The notes beneath the pieces are model-generated. The model was not told the origin of the DNA. It ran no database searches and worked only from the letters and a program-made list of their open reading frames with translations. From Bacteroidota bacterium (GTDB lineage: Bacteria; Bacteroidota; Bacteroidia; Bacteroidales; 4484-276), in assembly GCA_013203545.1 (NCBI GenBank), contig JABMQA010001352.1:1-5535 (forward strand): a stretch of DNA of 5,535 nucleotides. The letters are read 5' to 3'. The position numbers and the translations under genes are program-made. Shown here in pieces: positions 1 to 5,535 of this stretch. How positions within the stretch are numbered: the first letter of the stretch is position 1; each line of letters starts with the position of its first letter.

Positions 1-2072
1 ACGGCGACCAGATCAGATCGTTCTGTTGAATTTTCAAGTGCAGCTGTACCTACAGCGACATTTTGTCTGTTGTTCAGGTCATCATGTTTACCGGCCCCTT
101 TACCTACGTAAACCGAATTTCCTGTATTCACAAAGTCGATGGACCTGGAACCGAACCTGAATTTCTCGGAACCAGCAATAAATATCCTTGCAGTATCATC
201 ATCCTGATTCTTTTCGAGGGTAATGTAGGTGTCTCCGTCAAGATCAGATATCTCGTAATTATTCCCATTGTTGATGAATGTTTTCCAACCGGCGGAAATT
301 GAATCGTAAAACCAGAATCCTCCTGTGTCAATATCAAATACCATCAGTCCGTTCGCAGGAGTAACTTTGGTGGTCCTCTGCGCAGTTGTCAACCGGGGAA
401 TCAGTAATCCCTTGTTTGTGGAAGAAATATCCAGGGCCGCTGAAATATGCGGACTGTTGGTGCCGATCCCTACATCCCCTCCATCATAATAGATATCATT
501 GCCGTTGTTTTCCCATGGACTCGAGACCTTGTTGTTAAATATATTCCAGTCGGCAGCTGACAGATAGCCACCAGATGTACTGGAAGCCTTCGAAATAGAA
601 AGTTGGTTGTTTGTCCGTGACAACGGGGCGACAACATTTGAGAAGCGCAGGTAGTAAGCGATATTCCAGTTGGTGATGTCCTCTTCCAGTATGCCTTCGG
701 CAGGGCTCAATCCGAATACCGGGTCGCTTTCCGAAGTAAGGTAACCGGCCAGCGCATGATTTCCCCATCCGTATGCTGTGTTCCAGCTGTTGATATGATT
801 GATTAAAATTCCGGAAGCCGGACTTGCTTCAAATATGGGATCACTTTCCGAAGTGAGATATCCGGCCAATGCATGATCGCCCCAACTGTAAGCATCATTC
901 CAGTTATTAATTTTGGAACTTGAAATTCCGAATGCAGGGCTGGCGCCAAATACCGGATCGCTTTCCATTGTGAGGTAACCTGCCAGCGCATGATTACCCC
1001 ACCCGGCAGCAATATTCCAGGTTATGATGTCTGAATGTGCAATTTCATATGCAGCGCTTGTACTAAATACAGGATCACTTTCAGAAATAAGGTAACCGAC
1101 TGATGCATGAGGACCCCATGCGTAAGCTGTGTTCCATTGGTTGATGTGGGGGATTGAAATTCCTGATGCAGGGCTTGCGCCAAATTCAGGGTCGCTTTCT
1201 GCAATAAGGTAACCTGCCAGCGAATGATCACCCCACCCGGAGGCAATATTCCAGGTAATAATGTCTGATGGTACAATTCCATTAGCAGCGCTTGTACTAA
1301 ATACTGGATCATTTTCAGAAGTAAGGTAGCCGACTGATCCATGAGGACCCCAAGAGTAAGCTGTGATCCACTGGTTGATGTGGGGGACTGTAATTCCAGA
1401 TGCAGGGCTGGCACCAAATTCAGGGTCGCTTTCTGCAATAAGGTAACCGGCCAGAGCATGATTACCCCATCCAAAAGCACTATTCCAGCTGAAGATATGA
1501 TTCGTTAAAATTTCAGATGCGGGACTGTTATCAAATATCGGGTCGCTTTCTGAGGTAATGTAACCAGCGAGGGCATGGTCGCCCCATCCGTATGCGGTAT
1601 TCCAAACGCTGATGTCTGACTGTACAATTTCGAATGCGGGACTGGCACTAAAAATCGGGTCAGTTTCGGAGTATTCACCAGCGGTTTCAGCATAAAGAGC
1701 GAAGGGAACAGACAGTAATGGTGATGTTCCCATGTCCTCATATCCCGATCCTGTATCCACCTCCAGTTTAAGGAAAAAGACTCCGTCCTGCCAGTCAATC
1801 GAAGAAAAATTACCGGAGATTATCATCCCGGTTCCAATATTCACCGTAATGAAACCCAGTGGGTTTGTGGTTTTGTTAAACACTTCACTGTATACCATGT
1901 TACCTGCAGGGGTATCGGCAAGTATGGAGATTTGAAGGTCAACTGCCTGGTTGGCAAGCACTGTACCCTGCCCATCCCGGACAACAGCCTGGTATTTGAA
2001 GGCCTGGGGGACTTGTGCTATTACAATGATATAAAGAAAAGAAGTGATGAGGGTAAGCATCCAATTTTTCAT
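1..2072 (-). CDS. Secreted modular repeat protein, fibre/adhesin-like; 3' end missing (partial)
   Basis: The frame is open from ATG at 2072 to the left edge (690 codons, no stop), so the C-terminus is missing. The start is supported by a signal peptide directly after it (residues 1-19, MKNWMLTLITSFLYIIVIA, then Q), by a promoter-like pair upstream, and by alignment with the same start in the paralogue at 4492. Residues 20-130 form the N-terminal module common in Bacteroidota fibre-like proteins (PQAFKYQAVVRD, IDWQDGVFFL, LLSVPFALYAE). Residues 132-443 are eight 39-residue repeats and 444-474 a degenerate ninth. Then come a phage-fibre-like linker (GGYLSAADWNIFNNK, about 501-515), a VGIGT segment (534-538), an ALDISSTNKGLLIPRL module (546-600), and from 671 the first YadA-head-like repeat (NVAVGTAALENS). 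The likely role is an exported, elongated surface or matrix protein; this is inferred from architecture and no ligand can be named. No Shine-Dalgarno is seen, as is usual in this phylum. The missing end could be a DUF1566-like or S74 chaperone domain. Confidence 0.9.
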   Translation of the reverse strand, partial: MKNWMLTLITSFLYIIVIAQVPQAFKYQAVVRDGQGTVLANQAVDLQISILADTPAGNMVYSEVFNKTTNPLGFITVNIGTGMIISGNFSSIDWQDGVFFLKLEVDTGSGYEDMGTSPLLSVPFALYAETAGEYSETDPIFSASPAFEIVQSDISVWNTAYGWGDHALAGYITSESDPIFDNSPASEILTNHIFSWNSAFGWGNHALAGYLIAESDPEFGASPASGITVPHINQWITAYSWGPHGSVGYLTSENDPVFSTSAANGIVPSDIITWNIASGWGDHSLAGYLIAESDPEFGASPASGISIPHINQWNTAYAWGPHASVGYLISESDPVFSTSAAYEIAHSDIITWNIAAGWGNHALAGYLTMESDPVFGASPAFGISSSKINNWNDAYSWGDHALAGYLTSESDPIFEASPASGILINHINSWNTAYGWGNHALAGYLTSESDPVFGLSPAEGILEEDITNWNIAYYLRFSNVVAPLSRTNNQLSISKASSTSGGYLSAADWNIFNNKVSSPWENNGNDIYYDGGDVGIGTNSPHISAALDISSTNKGLLIPRLTTAQRTTKVTPANGLMVFDIDTGGFWFYDSISAGWKTFINNGNNYEISDLDGDTYITLEKNQDDDTARIFIAGSEKFRFGSRSIDFVNTGNSVYVGKGAGKHDDLNNRQNVAVGTAALENSTERSDLVA
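651..1679 (-). repeat. Coding tandem array of 39-residue (117-bp) repeats, eight full units plus a partial ninth
   Basis: Unit starts in the coding sense fall at 1679, 1562, 1445, 1328, 1211, 1094, 977, 860 and 743, exactly 117 bp apart with no indels. The recurring pattern is YLxSESDPxF, then SPA, then a DI or HI pair, then WNxAYxWGDHALAG. The best conserved positions are the ESDP and WGxH motifs and the closing AG or VG. The first unit lacks the usual YLT opening (GEYSETDP), and the ninth degenerates after WNIAYY at the point where the linker begins. The WNxAYxWGxH motif is known from phage tail-fibre-like and Bacteroidota surface proteins; its fold and function here are not shown by the sequence. 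Confidence 0.93.
978..1445 (-). repeat. Higher-order 234-bp (78-residue) dimer duplicated in tandem inside the 39-residue array
   Basis: Units 3 and 4 (1445-1212) and units 5 and 6 (1211-978) alternate as A-B-A-B. By hand count, unit 3 matches unit 5 at 34 of 39 residues and unit 4 matches unit 6 at 30 of 39, while adjacent units match much less. A-type units carry AESDPEFGASPASGI and WGPH; B-type units carry SDPVFSTSAA and SDIITWNIA. This points to a relatively recent duplication of a two-unit block after the basic 39-residue unit had already diverged. Confidence 0.85.
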
Positions 2073-2114
2073 GATGTAAAGGTTTTGTGTGAATGAAAAT
2101 AACAGATTTGACTG

Positions 2115-2143
2115 TAAATATATAAAAAAATGGTAACTACAAA
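2115..2143 (-). promoter_or_regulatory. Promoter-like pair for the repeat protein gene starting at 2072
   Basis: Read on the minus strand, TTTG (2143-2140) is followed after 17 bases by TATATTTA (2122-2115). This fits the Bacteroidota sigma-ABfr type -33 TTG and -7 TAnnTTTG pattern with one mismatch in the -7 box, at the short end of the accepted spacing. It lies 43-50 bases upstream of the ATG, in AT-rich intergenic DNA. AT-rich sequence gives chance matches, so this is only a plausible candidate. Confidence 0.4.
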
Positions 2144-2152
2144 TTTATTCTC

Positions 2153-2185
2153 AAAAAAAAAATGGATGCACGCCAAATTGTACAT
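2153..2185 (-). terminator. Terminator-like hairpin with T10 tract
   Basis: On the minus strand, ATGTAC (2185-2180) can pair with GTGCAT (2171-2166) across an 8-base loop, giving a six-pair stem with one G-T wobble. After three bases comes a run of ten T (2162-2153). The stem is short and AT-containing, so it is weak as an intrinsic terminator, but the long T run and its place between the gene ending at 2372 and the promoter-like pair at 2115-2143 fit. It would end transcription about 190-220 bases past the stop codon. Confidence 0.4.
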
Positions 2186-2371
2186 TAGTTAGTTTATTTT
2201 TGATTCATGGACGTGCGGAATTGTGTCTTTAGGCATAAAATGTTTATTATTGAGGAATTTTGCTTATCAGACAACTTATGCTATCCTATGTAAATATCGA
2301 GCATGAAATTGAATTTCTTTTTTAATAAAAAACAAAGGTGCAATTGAATCTGAATCCAGCTGGTTAACTAA

Positions 2372-2491
2372 TTAAAAAGAACGAACCGCCCGCACATTGT
2401 AATATTGATTCTTATGCGTGTACCAAAAAGCACCATCAAAAAAGGATTGATCCATTGCGTAGTGTGCATCATATTGGCTGGAACTCCAATA
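2372..2491 (-). other. Candidate hypervariable C-terminal tail of the DUF1566-like domain
   Basis: Residues 668-706, from YWSSSQ to VRAVRSF, are unusually rich in Tyr, Asp, Asn, His, Ser and Phe. Most of those residues are encoded by NNT or NNC codons (TAT, GAT, CAC, TAC, TCC, TTT, CAT, AAT). The segment ends in a GC-rich stretch, GTGCGGGCGGTTCG (2392-2379), just before the stop. Targets of diversity-generating retroelements show this layout: AAY-derived variable codons in a C-type-lectin-like domain, then a GC-rich initiation site at the very 3' end. No template repeat, reverse transcriptase or Avd-like gene is in the window, and many DUF1566 domains have similar tails without a known retroelement, so this is only a candidate. 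Confidence 0.25.
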
Positions 2492-4492
2492 GTCGGAGTT
2501 GTAGCTATAATCAAAGCCTCCAATGGCATACCTGTTTTCGTATAATTTATTTAACTCATCTCTGCTTGGCAAATACCAGTCATTGTAAATACCTATGAAA
2601 AATTCATCACAAATGCGCGCTGCAATTCCTGCTGTACTGCAATGATACAAAATATGATTAGTATTGGCCTGACCTGTTCCCAGGGCCGTTGAAGTACCCA
2701 GGATATTCATACCATAACACCCCCATTGAGCTCCGGTACTTTGGTCACCTGCAGCTGCAATGAGGCCATGTTGTAGGATGGGATCAAAACCCGGATCACC
2801 GGGCTGAAGTATATAAGCAACGATGCCCCCCTCATGGGGACCACCGACTTGAAGAACAACATATTCACCGCACATGGTTACCCAACGGTTTCCATCGTAA
2901 AGATTTAGTTCGTTTGAAGTCATATTATATACAACAAGTCCTTCAGCAGGTCCGGATATACCCAGGATTTGACTTCTGGACAATCGCGGGGGTAAAAAAC
3001 CTTTCGAATTGGAATTCAGGTCTAATATTGCTGATTCATCAGGTTCACTGGTTCCAACACCCATATTTCCATTCACAGCTAGAATATCATTGTCAAAATC
3101 ACCGTAAATTAAAGGTGATTGAGAACCGGAATTTTCAATGTAGAGCTTATTATCTCCCATCTCATCAAAGCCTGCCTGATATCCCAGGAAAACATTATTG
3201 TTGCCTATTGATTGAGAGCCGGCATCATACCCTAACATCGTATTATTGGATCCCAACTCATTAGACCTGTTTGCAGAATATCCGATTGCCACATTCGCAT
3301 CACCTGTAGTATTTAAATATAATGCATTAGATCCAACTGCGGTGTTATTTTGTCCAGTTGTATTAGACAATAATGCATTTGATCCAATTGCTGTGTTAAT
3401 AGATCCTGTTGTGTTGGATTGTAGTGTATGGTATCCAATTGCTGTATTATATTTTGCTGCTGTGTTGGAAAATAGAGCCTTGAATCCAATTGCTGTGTTC
3501 CTTAGCCCCGTATTGTTCGCATTCAGAGCACTATCCCCAACTGCCACGTTTTTATTATCCGTTCCATCATCAAGGGCTCCTGCACCAGTACCAAGGAAAA
3601 CGCTGTTGCCTCCTGTTTTACCATCCGAAAGATCATTGATTTCATTTACACCTCCTCCAGCATATGTCACCCAGCTTAATGCGCCATCTCCGTCAGTTTG
3701 CAACACCTGTCCATTAATTCCATCAACACCGGGAAAATGATATGCACCTGCTATATCCAGTATGCCGGCAGGATTTTCTGTTCCAATTCCCAGGTATCCT
3801 TCGCTTGTAATTCGCATCTTTTCCGACCAGCCCCCTTCATCGGTGGCAAACCTGAGTGGGTCACCCTCTTTCCATTGAAGGAACGGGTTGGGATCACTTT
3901 CTTTCCCTCCAAAAAATCTTAACCGGTGTGAATCGTCCGAATTGCCGATATTAACCACCGCGCCATTATCAGGGCTGAAGCCACGGATATCAAGATTTAC
4001 AAACCAGGATGGAATGTTTGTCCCGATACCTACATTTCCCCTGTCGTAATACAAAGCGTTGTCGTTACCCTTTTTCCAACGGGTGGTATCACCTGTAGAG
4101 GAAGAATACAGGGCATAAGGAACACTTAACAGTTGGGTGGTTCCCATCATCTGGAAATTTGTTCCGCCATGCTCATCCATTTCAATCTGGAGAAAATAGG
4201 GTCCGTTTTTCCAGTCGATGTCTGAAAATAAACCTGAGACGATACTTCCGTTCCCAATCTCAAGGTTTACCAAACCTGATCCATTGGTCGTTCCTGACTG
4301 CGTATCAGTGTAAACAGAGGTACCGCCCGGGCTTCCCTTCAAAATGCTGATTTGAAATGAGACGCTTCGGTCTACCAGAACATTTCCGGCATCGTCGCGG
4401 ACCACTGCCTGGTAACTGAATGCTTGTGGCGTTTGTGCGTAAATGGGAAGAATTAACATTCCGATCAGGAGTGTAATAATGATGTTTTTCAT
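2372..4492 (-). CDS. Secreted modular protein with YadA-head-like repeats and a C-terminal DUF1566/Lcl-type domain
   Basis: This gene is complete: 706 residues, ATG at 4492, TAA at 2374-2372. The frame stays open upstream to an ATG at 4612, but the 4492 start is chosen because a signal peptide follows directly (MKNIIITLLIGMLILPIYA, then Q) and matches the paralogue at 2072; the 40 extra residues do not look like part of any domain. Residues 20-130 are the shared N-terminal module (PQAFSYQAVVRD, IDWKNGPYFL, LLSVPYALYS). VGIGT (154-158) and LGIGT (234-238) segments follow, then a GQVLQTDGDGALSW motif (261-274), YadA-head-like 17-residue repeats (about 315-441), a third VGVGT, and the module AILDLNSNSKGFLPPRL (488-504) through NLYDGNRWVTM. 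Residues 546-706 resemble DUF1566/Lcl C-terminal domains: GGIVAYIL, HGLIAAAGDQ, WYLPSRDELNKLY, YWSSSQ, VRAVRSF. The likely role is an exported fibre-like protein with a terminal lectin-fold-like binding domain. The architecture is directly visible; the binding role is inference. No type IX secretion C-terminal sorting domain is seen. Confidence 0.92.
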   Translation of the reverse strand: MKNIIITLLIGMLILPIYAQTPQAFSYQAVVRDDAGNVLVDRSVSFQISILKGSPGGTSVYTDTQSGTTNGSGLVNLEIGNGSIVSGLFSDIDWKNGPYFLQIEMDEHGGTNFQMMGTTQLLSVPYALYSSSTGDTTRWKKGNDNALYYDRGNVGIGTNIPSWFVNLDIRGFSPDNGAVVNIGNSDDSHRLRFFGGKESDPNPFLQWKEGDPLRFATDEGGWSEKMRITSEGYLGIGTENPAGILDIAGAYHFPGVDGINGQVLQTDGDGALSWVTYAGGGVNEINDLSDGKTGGNSVFLGTGAGALDDGTDNKNVAVGDSALNANNTGLRNTAIGFKALFSNTAAKYNTAIGYHTLQSNTTGSINTAIGSNALLSNTTGQNNTAVGSNALYLNTTGDANVAIGYSANRSNELGSNNTMLGYDAGSQSIGNNNVFLGYQAGFDEMGDNKLYIENSGSQSPLIYGDFDNDILAVNGNMGVGTSEPDESAILDLNSNSKGFLPPRLSRSQILGISGPAEGLVVYNMTSNELNLYDGNRWVTMCGEYVVLQVGGPHEGGIVAYILQPGDPGFDPILQHGLIAAAGDQSTGAQWGCYGMNILGTSTALGTGQANTNHILYHCSTAGIAARICDEFFIGIYNDWYLPSRDELNKLYENRYAIGGFDYSYNSDYWSSSQYDAHYAMDQSFFDGAFWYTHKNQYYNVRAVRSF
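3170..3550 (-). repeat. Coding 17-residue (51-bp) YadA-head-like repeats
   Basis: In the coding sense, starting at 3550, six units of exactly 17 residues follow one another (315-416 of the protein). Their pattern is NTAIGxxALxxNTTGxx. A 16-residue unit (NTMLGYDAG) and a partial unit (NVFLGYQAG) follow. A related motif, VFLGTGAGAL, lies just before the array. NxAIGxxA units in this register are typical of the left-handed beta-roll head of trimeric YadA-type adhesins and occur in many Bacteroidota fibre-like proteins, which suggests a trimeric stalk. Trimerisation is inferred. Confidence 0.85.
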
Positions 4493-4526
4493 GGCTCGAT
4501 TTTTTTCGTTTATAAATTTGAGACCG

Positions 4527-4557
4527 TGAATATACGAAATACAGGAGGGGAATTCAA
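4527..4557 (-). promoter_or_regulatory. Promoter-like pair for the gene starting at 4492
   Basis: On the minus strand, TTG (4557-4555) is followed after 20 bases by TATATTCA (4534-4527), a six-of-eight match to the Bacteroidota -7 box TAnnTTTG at typical spacing. The box ends 34 bases before the ATG at 4492, leaving a short AT-rich leader without a Shine-Dalgarno. If real, it lies inside the longer open frame that begins at 4612 and so supports the 4492 start. The match is imperfect. Confidence 0.35.
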
Positions 4558-4704
4558 GTTTTGGATTACGGGTTAAAGCCGTGGTTTGCTTCCGGTGTGC
4601 AATTGGTAACACTTCTGTTGTTTGTTAAAAAAGTATAATGAATAATTAGCGTGGTTATGGCAATTAGATTTTGCCGTCATGATGTTTGGATGAACCACCG
4701 ATTT

Positions 4705-5535
4705 TCAACGAAACGTAATGCTTCCCTGATGATGCAGCGTTACTGAACCACCTGATATGATAATTCCCCTCGCCAGATCCCCCCGGGTAAAAAGTATAGT
4801 ATTTTCATCCGTAGTTCCCTGAAAGGATATTGTTCCTGAACCCAGGCAGGATAATTTCATGTTTTGTTGAAATTGAAGCCTCTGACCTGCTGCAAATGTA
4901 GCATTTGAGCCTATTGCATCCCTGTCGAAATACCTGTATGGGAACGATGGTTTGGAGTAATTACCTGAAATATATGCCCCCAATGAAGGGTTTGGCCGGA
5001 TGCCAACGATCATTTCTTCATCTTCAAAACAGGGTATGGCATCCTGTGTGTACCATGTGTTGGAGTTTCCGCTTAATGTCCAGCAGGGCTCACTGATCGC
5101 CCCTCCGGCCCAGCCAAAGTTAATGTGATATTGTCTGATACCAGGGTTGACCACCCGCCACCCATCAACTACCACAGCATGGCCTTCAGTGAAGCTTAAA
5201 TCAATGCCATAAGCGATTGGGCGGGATAAATTGATTTGATGCTGAATTATCTCAAACCATGTTTCTGCATTCCAGTCATCCCTGTCCCCAACCTCCAATG
5301 ATGGATTGAAGCGAAATATCTCTTCGAGTACAGTTTCAAGATCTTCATCTGAATCACAAAGAATATTCCACCCGGGGCAATATAAGTAGGCACCGGACTC
5401 ATCGCAACCATAATCCATATCCAGGGCTTCGCCCACCTCAGCATTGAGTTCGGCAACGGCATCTATTTCACCCTGCGCTGAATCTGTTGTAAGGGTATCA
5501 ACTATATTTTTCCAGTCATAATAATTACTATACGG
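4705..5535 (-). CDS. Peptidase C10 (streptopain-like) family protein, 5' part missing (partial)
   Basis: The frame is open from the right edge to TGA at 4707-4705, giving 276 visible residues; a GTG at 5436 is internal and not the start. Visible residues 1-182 match the C-terminal half of C10 cysteine peptidases: an opening PYSNYYDWKN, EVGEALDMDYG (33-43), SRPIAYGIDL (104-113), then GHAVVVDGW holding the likely catalytic His (visible residue 119), and YHINFGWAGG (136-145) with the Asn/Trp loop that in streptopain reads HVNWGWGG. The catalytic Cys and any signal peptide and propeptide would be encoded beyond the right edge, so activity cannot be confirmed. Six Cys residues before residue 172 suggest an extracytoplasmic, possibly disulphide-bonded protein. 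Residues 183-276 are a short beta-rich extension (PYRYFDRDAIGSNATFAAGQ, LFTRGDLARGI) with no recognised function and no clear type IX sorting domain. The gene is co-directional with the adhesin-like gene 212 bp downstream, but functional linkage is unproven. Confidence 0.85.
   Translation of the reverse strand, partial: PYSNYYDWKNIVDTLTTDSAQGEIDAVAELNAEVGEALDMDYGCDESGAYLYCPGWNILCDSDEDLETVLEEIFRFNPSLEVGDRDDWNAETWFEIIQHQINLSRPIAYGIDLSFTEGHAVVVDGWRVVNPGIRQYHINFGWAGGAISEPCWTLSGNSNTWYTQDAIPCFEDEEMIVGIRPNPSLGAYISGNYSKPSFPYRYFDRDAIGSNATFAAGQRLQFQQNMKLSCLGSGTISFQGTTDENTILFTRGDLARGIIISGGSVTLHHQGSITFR

Noticed and set aside
1022..1480. Long open frame on the minus strand (152 codons) overlapping the repeat region
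   Set aside because: It is a shadow in another phase of the true 690-codon frame. The 117-bp repeat length is divisible by three, so any stop-free phase stays open across units. It has no signal peptide or domain. The same applies to 803-1012, 535-768 and 1505-1798.
651..1679. 117-bp periodic repeats as a CRISPR array
   Set aside because: Units are contiguous, degenerate at third positions, in frame and translated. There are no separate spacers.
2314..2336. AT-only inverted repeat just downstream of the gene 2 stop
   Set aside because: The stem is six A-T pairs with a mismatch and no T tract follows, so it is likely a chance feature of AT-rich spacer DNA.
2340..2371. CCAGCTGG palindrome just after the gene 2 stop, considered as the cruciform seen beyond some retroelement variable regions
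   Set aside because: It is an eight-base perfect palindrome without a loop and lacks the stem and tetraloop layout of known examples.
3246..3740. Plus-strand open frame of 164 codons
   Set aside because: It is antisense to the 51-bp YadA-like repeats of the real gene and is itself a periodic artefact of that array, with no supporting start signal or known family.
4493..4612. N-terminal extension of gene 2 to an ATG at 4612
   Set aside because: The 40 extra residues precede a perfect signal peptide, are rich in basic residues, have no counterpart in the paralogue, and overlap the promoter-like pair.
4627..4698. Nested inverted repeats (outer 4651-4656 with 4693-4698, inner 4659-4663 with 4671-4675) and a T6 run on the minus strand after the C10 gene
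   Set aside because: The stems are only five to six pairs, the outer loop is long, and the T run is about 18 bases past the stem, so it does not make a convincing intrinsic terminator.
4705..5436. GTG at 5436 as the start of the C10 peptidase
   Set aside because: The frame continues without a stop to the window edge, and the upstream residues (YYDWKN, AVAELNAEVG) are typical C10 peptidase sequence, so the gene is truncated by the window rather than starting here.

Overview
The window looks like chromosomal DNA from a Bacteroidota (Bacteroidetes) bacterium, probably an uncultured environmental lineage. The evidence is the protein families (a C10/streptopain-type peptidase, and modular secreted proteins with the N-terminal 'PQAFxYQAVVRD' module, 'VGIGT' segments, YadA-head-like repeats and a DUF1566/Lcl-type C-terminus). 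The leader regions also lack Shine-Dalgarno sequences and are AT-rich, with promoter-like TTG/TAnnTTTG spacing. No RNA gene, CRISPR array, insertion sequence or integrase is visible.

All three genes are on the minus strand, so they read from right to left. (1) 5535-4705 is the 3' part of a secreted C10-family cysteine peptidase. Its catalytic His is inside the window, and its catalytic Cys would lie beyond the right edge. (2) 4492-2372 is a complete 706-residue secreted modular protein: signal peptide, N-terminal beta-rich module, two VGIGT segments, a run of 17-residue YadA-head-like repeats, a second linker module, and a C-terminal DUF1566/Lcl-like domain. (3) 2072-1 is a paralogue of gene 2, open for 690 codons and cut by the left edge. 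Its middle is an array of eight full 39-residue repeats plus a degenerate ninth. YadA-head-like repeats are just starting where the window ends.

The gene 1/2 spacer (4493-4704, 212 bp) holds a promoter-like pair for gene 2. The gene 2/3 spacer (2073-2371, 299 bp) holds a terminator-like hairpin with a 10-base T tract followed by a promoter-like pair, so gene 3 is probably its own transcription unit. I see no other gene in either spacer.

All three products are probably exported. Genes 2 and 3 look like repeat-built, fibre- or stalk-like surface proteins made by swapping shared modules. The most interesting signals are the dimeric higher-order structure of the 39-residue array and the Tyr/Asp/Asn/Ser/His-rich, NNY-codon-rich C-terminal tail of gene 2. 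That tail resembles the variable region of a diversity-generating retroelement target, but no reverse transcriptase or template repeat is present here.
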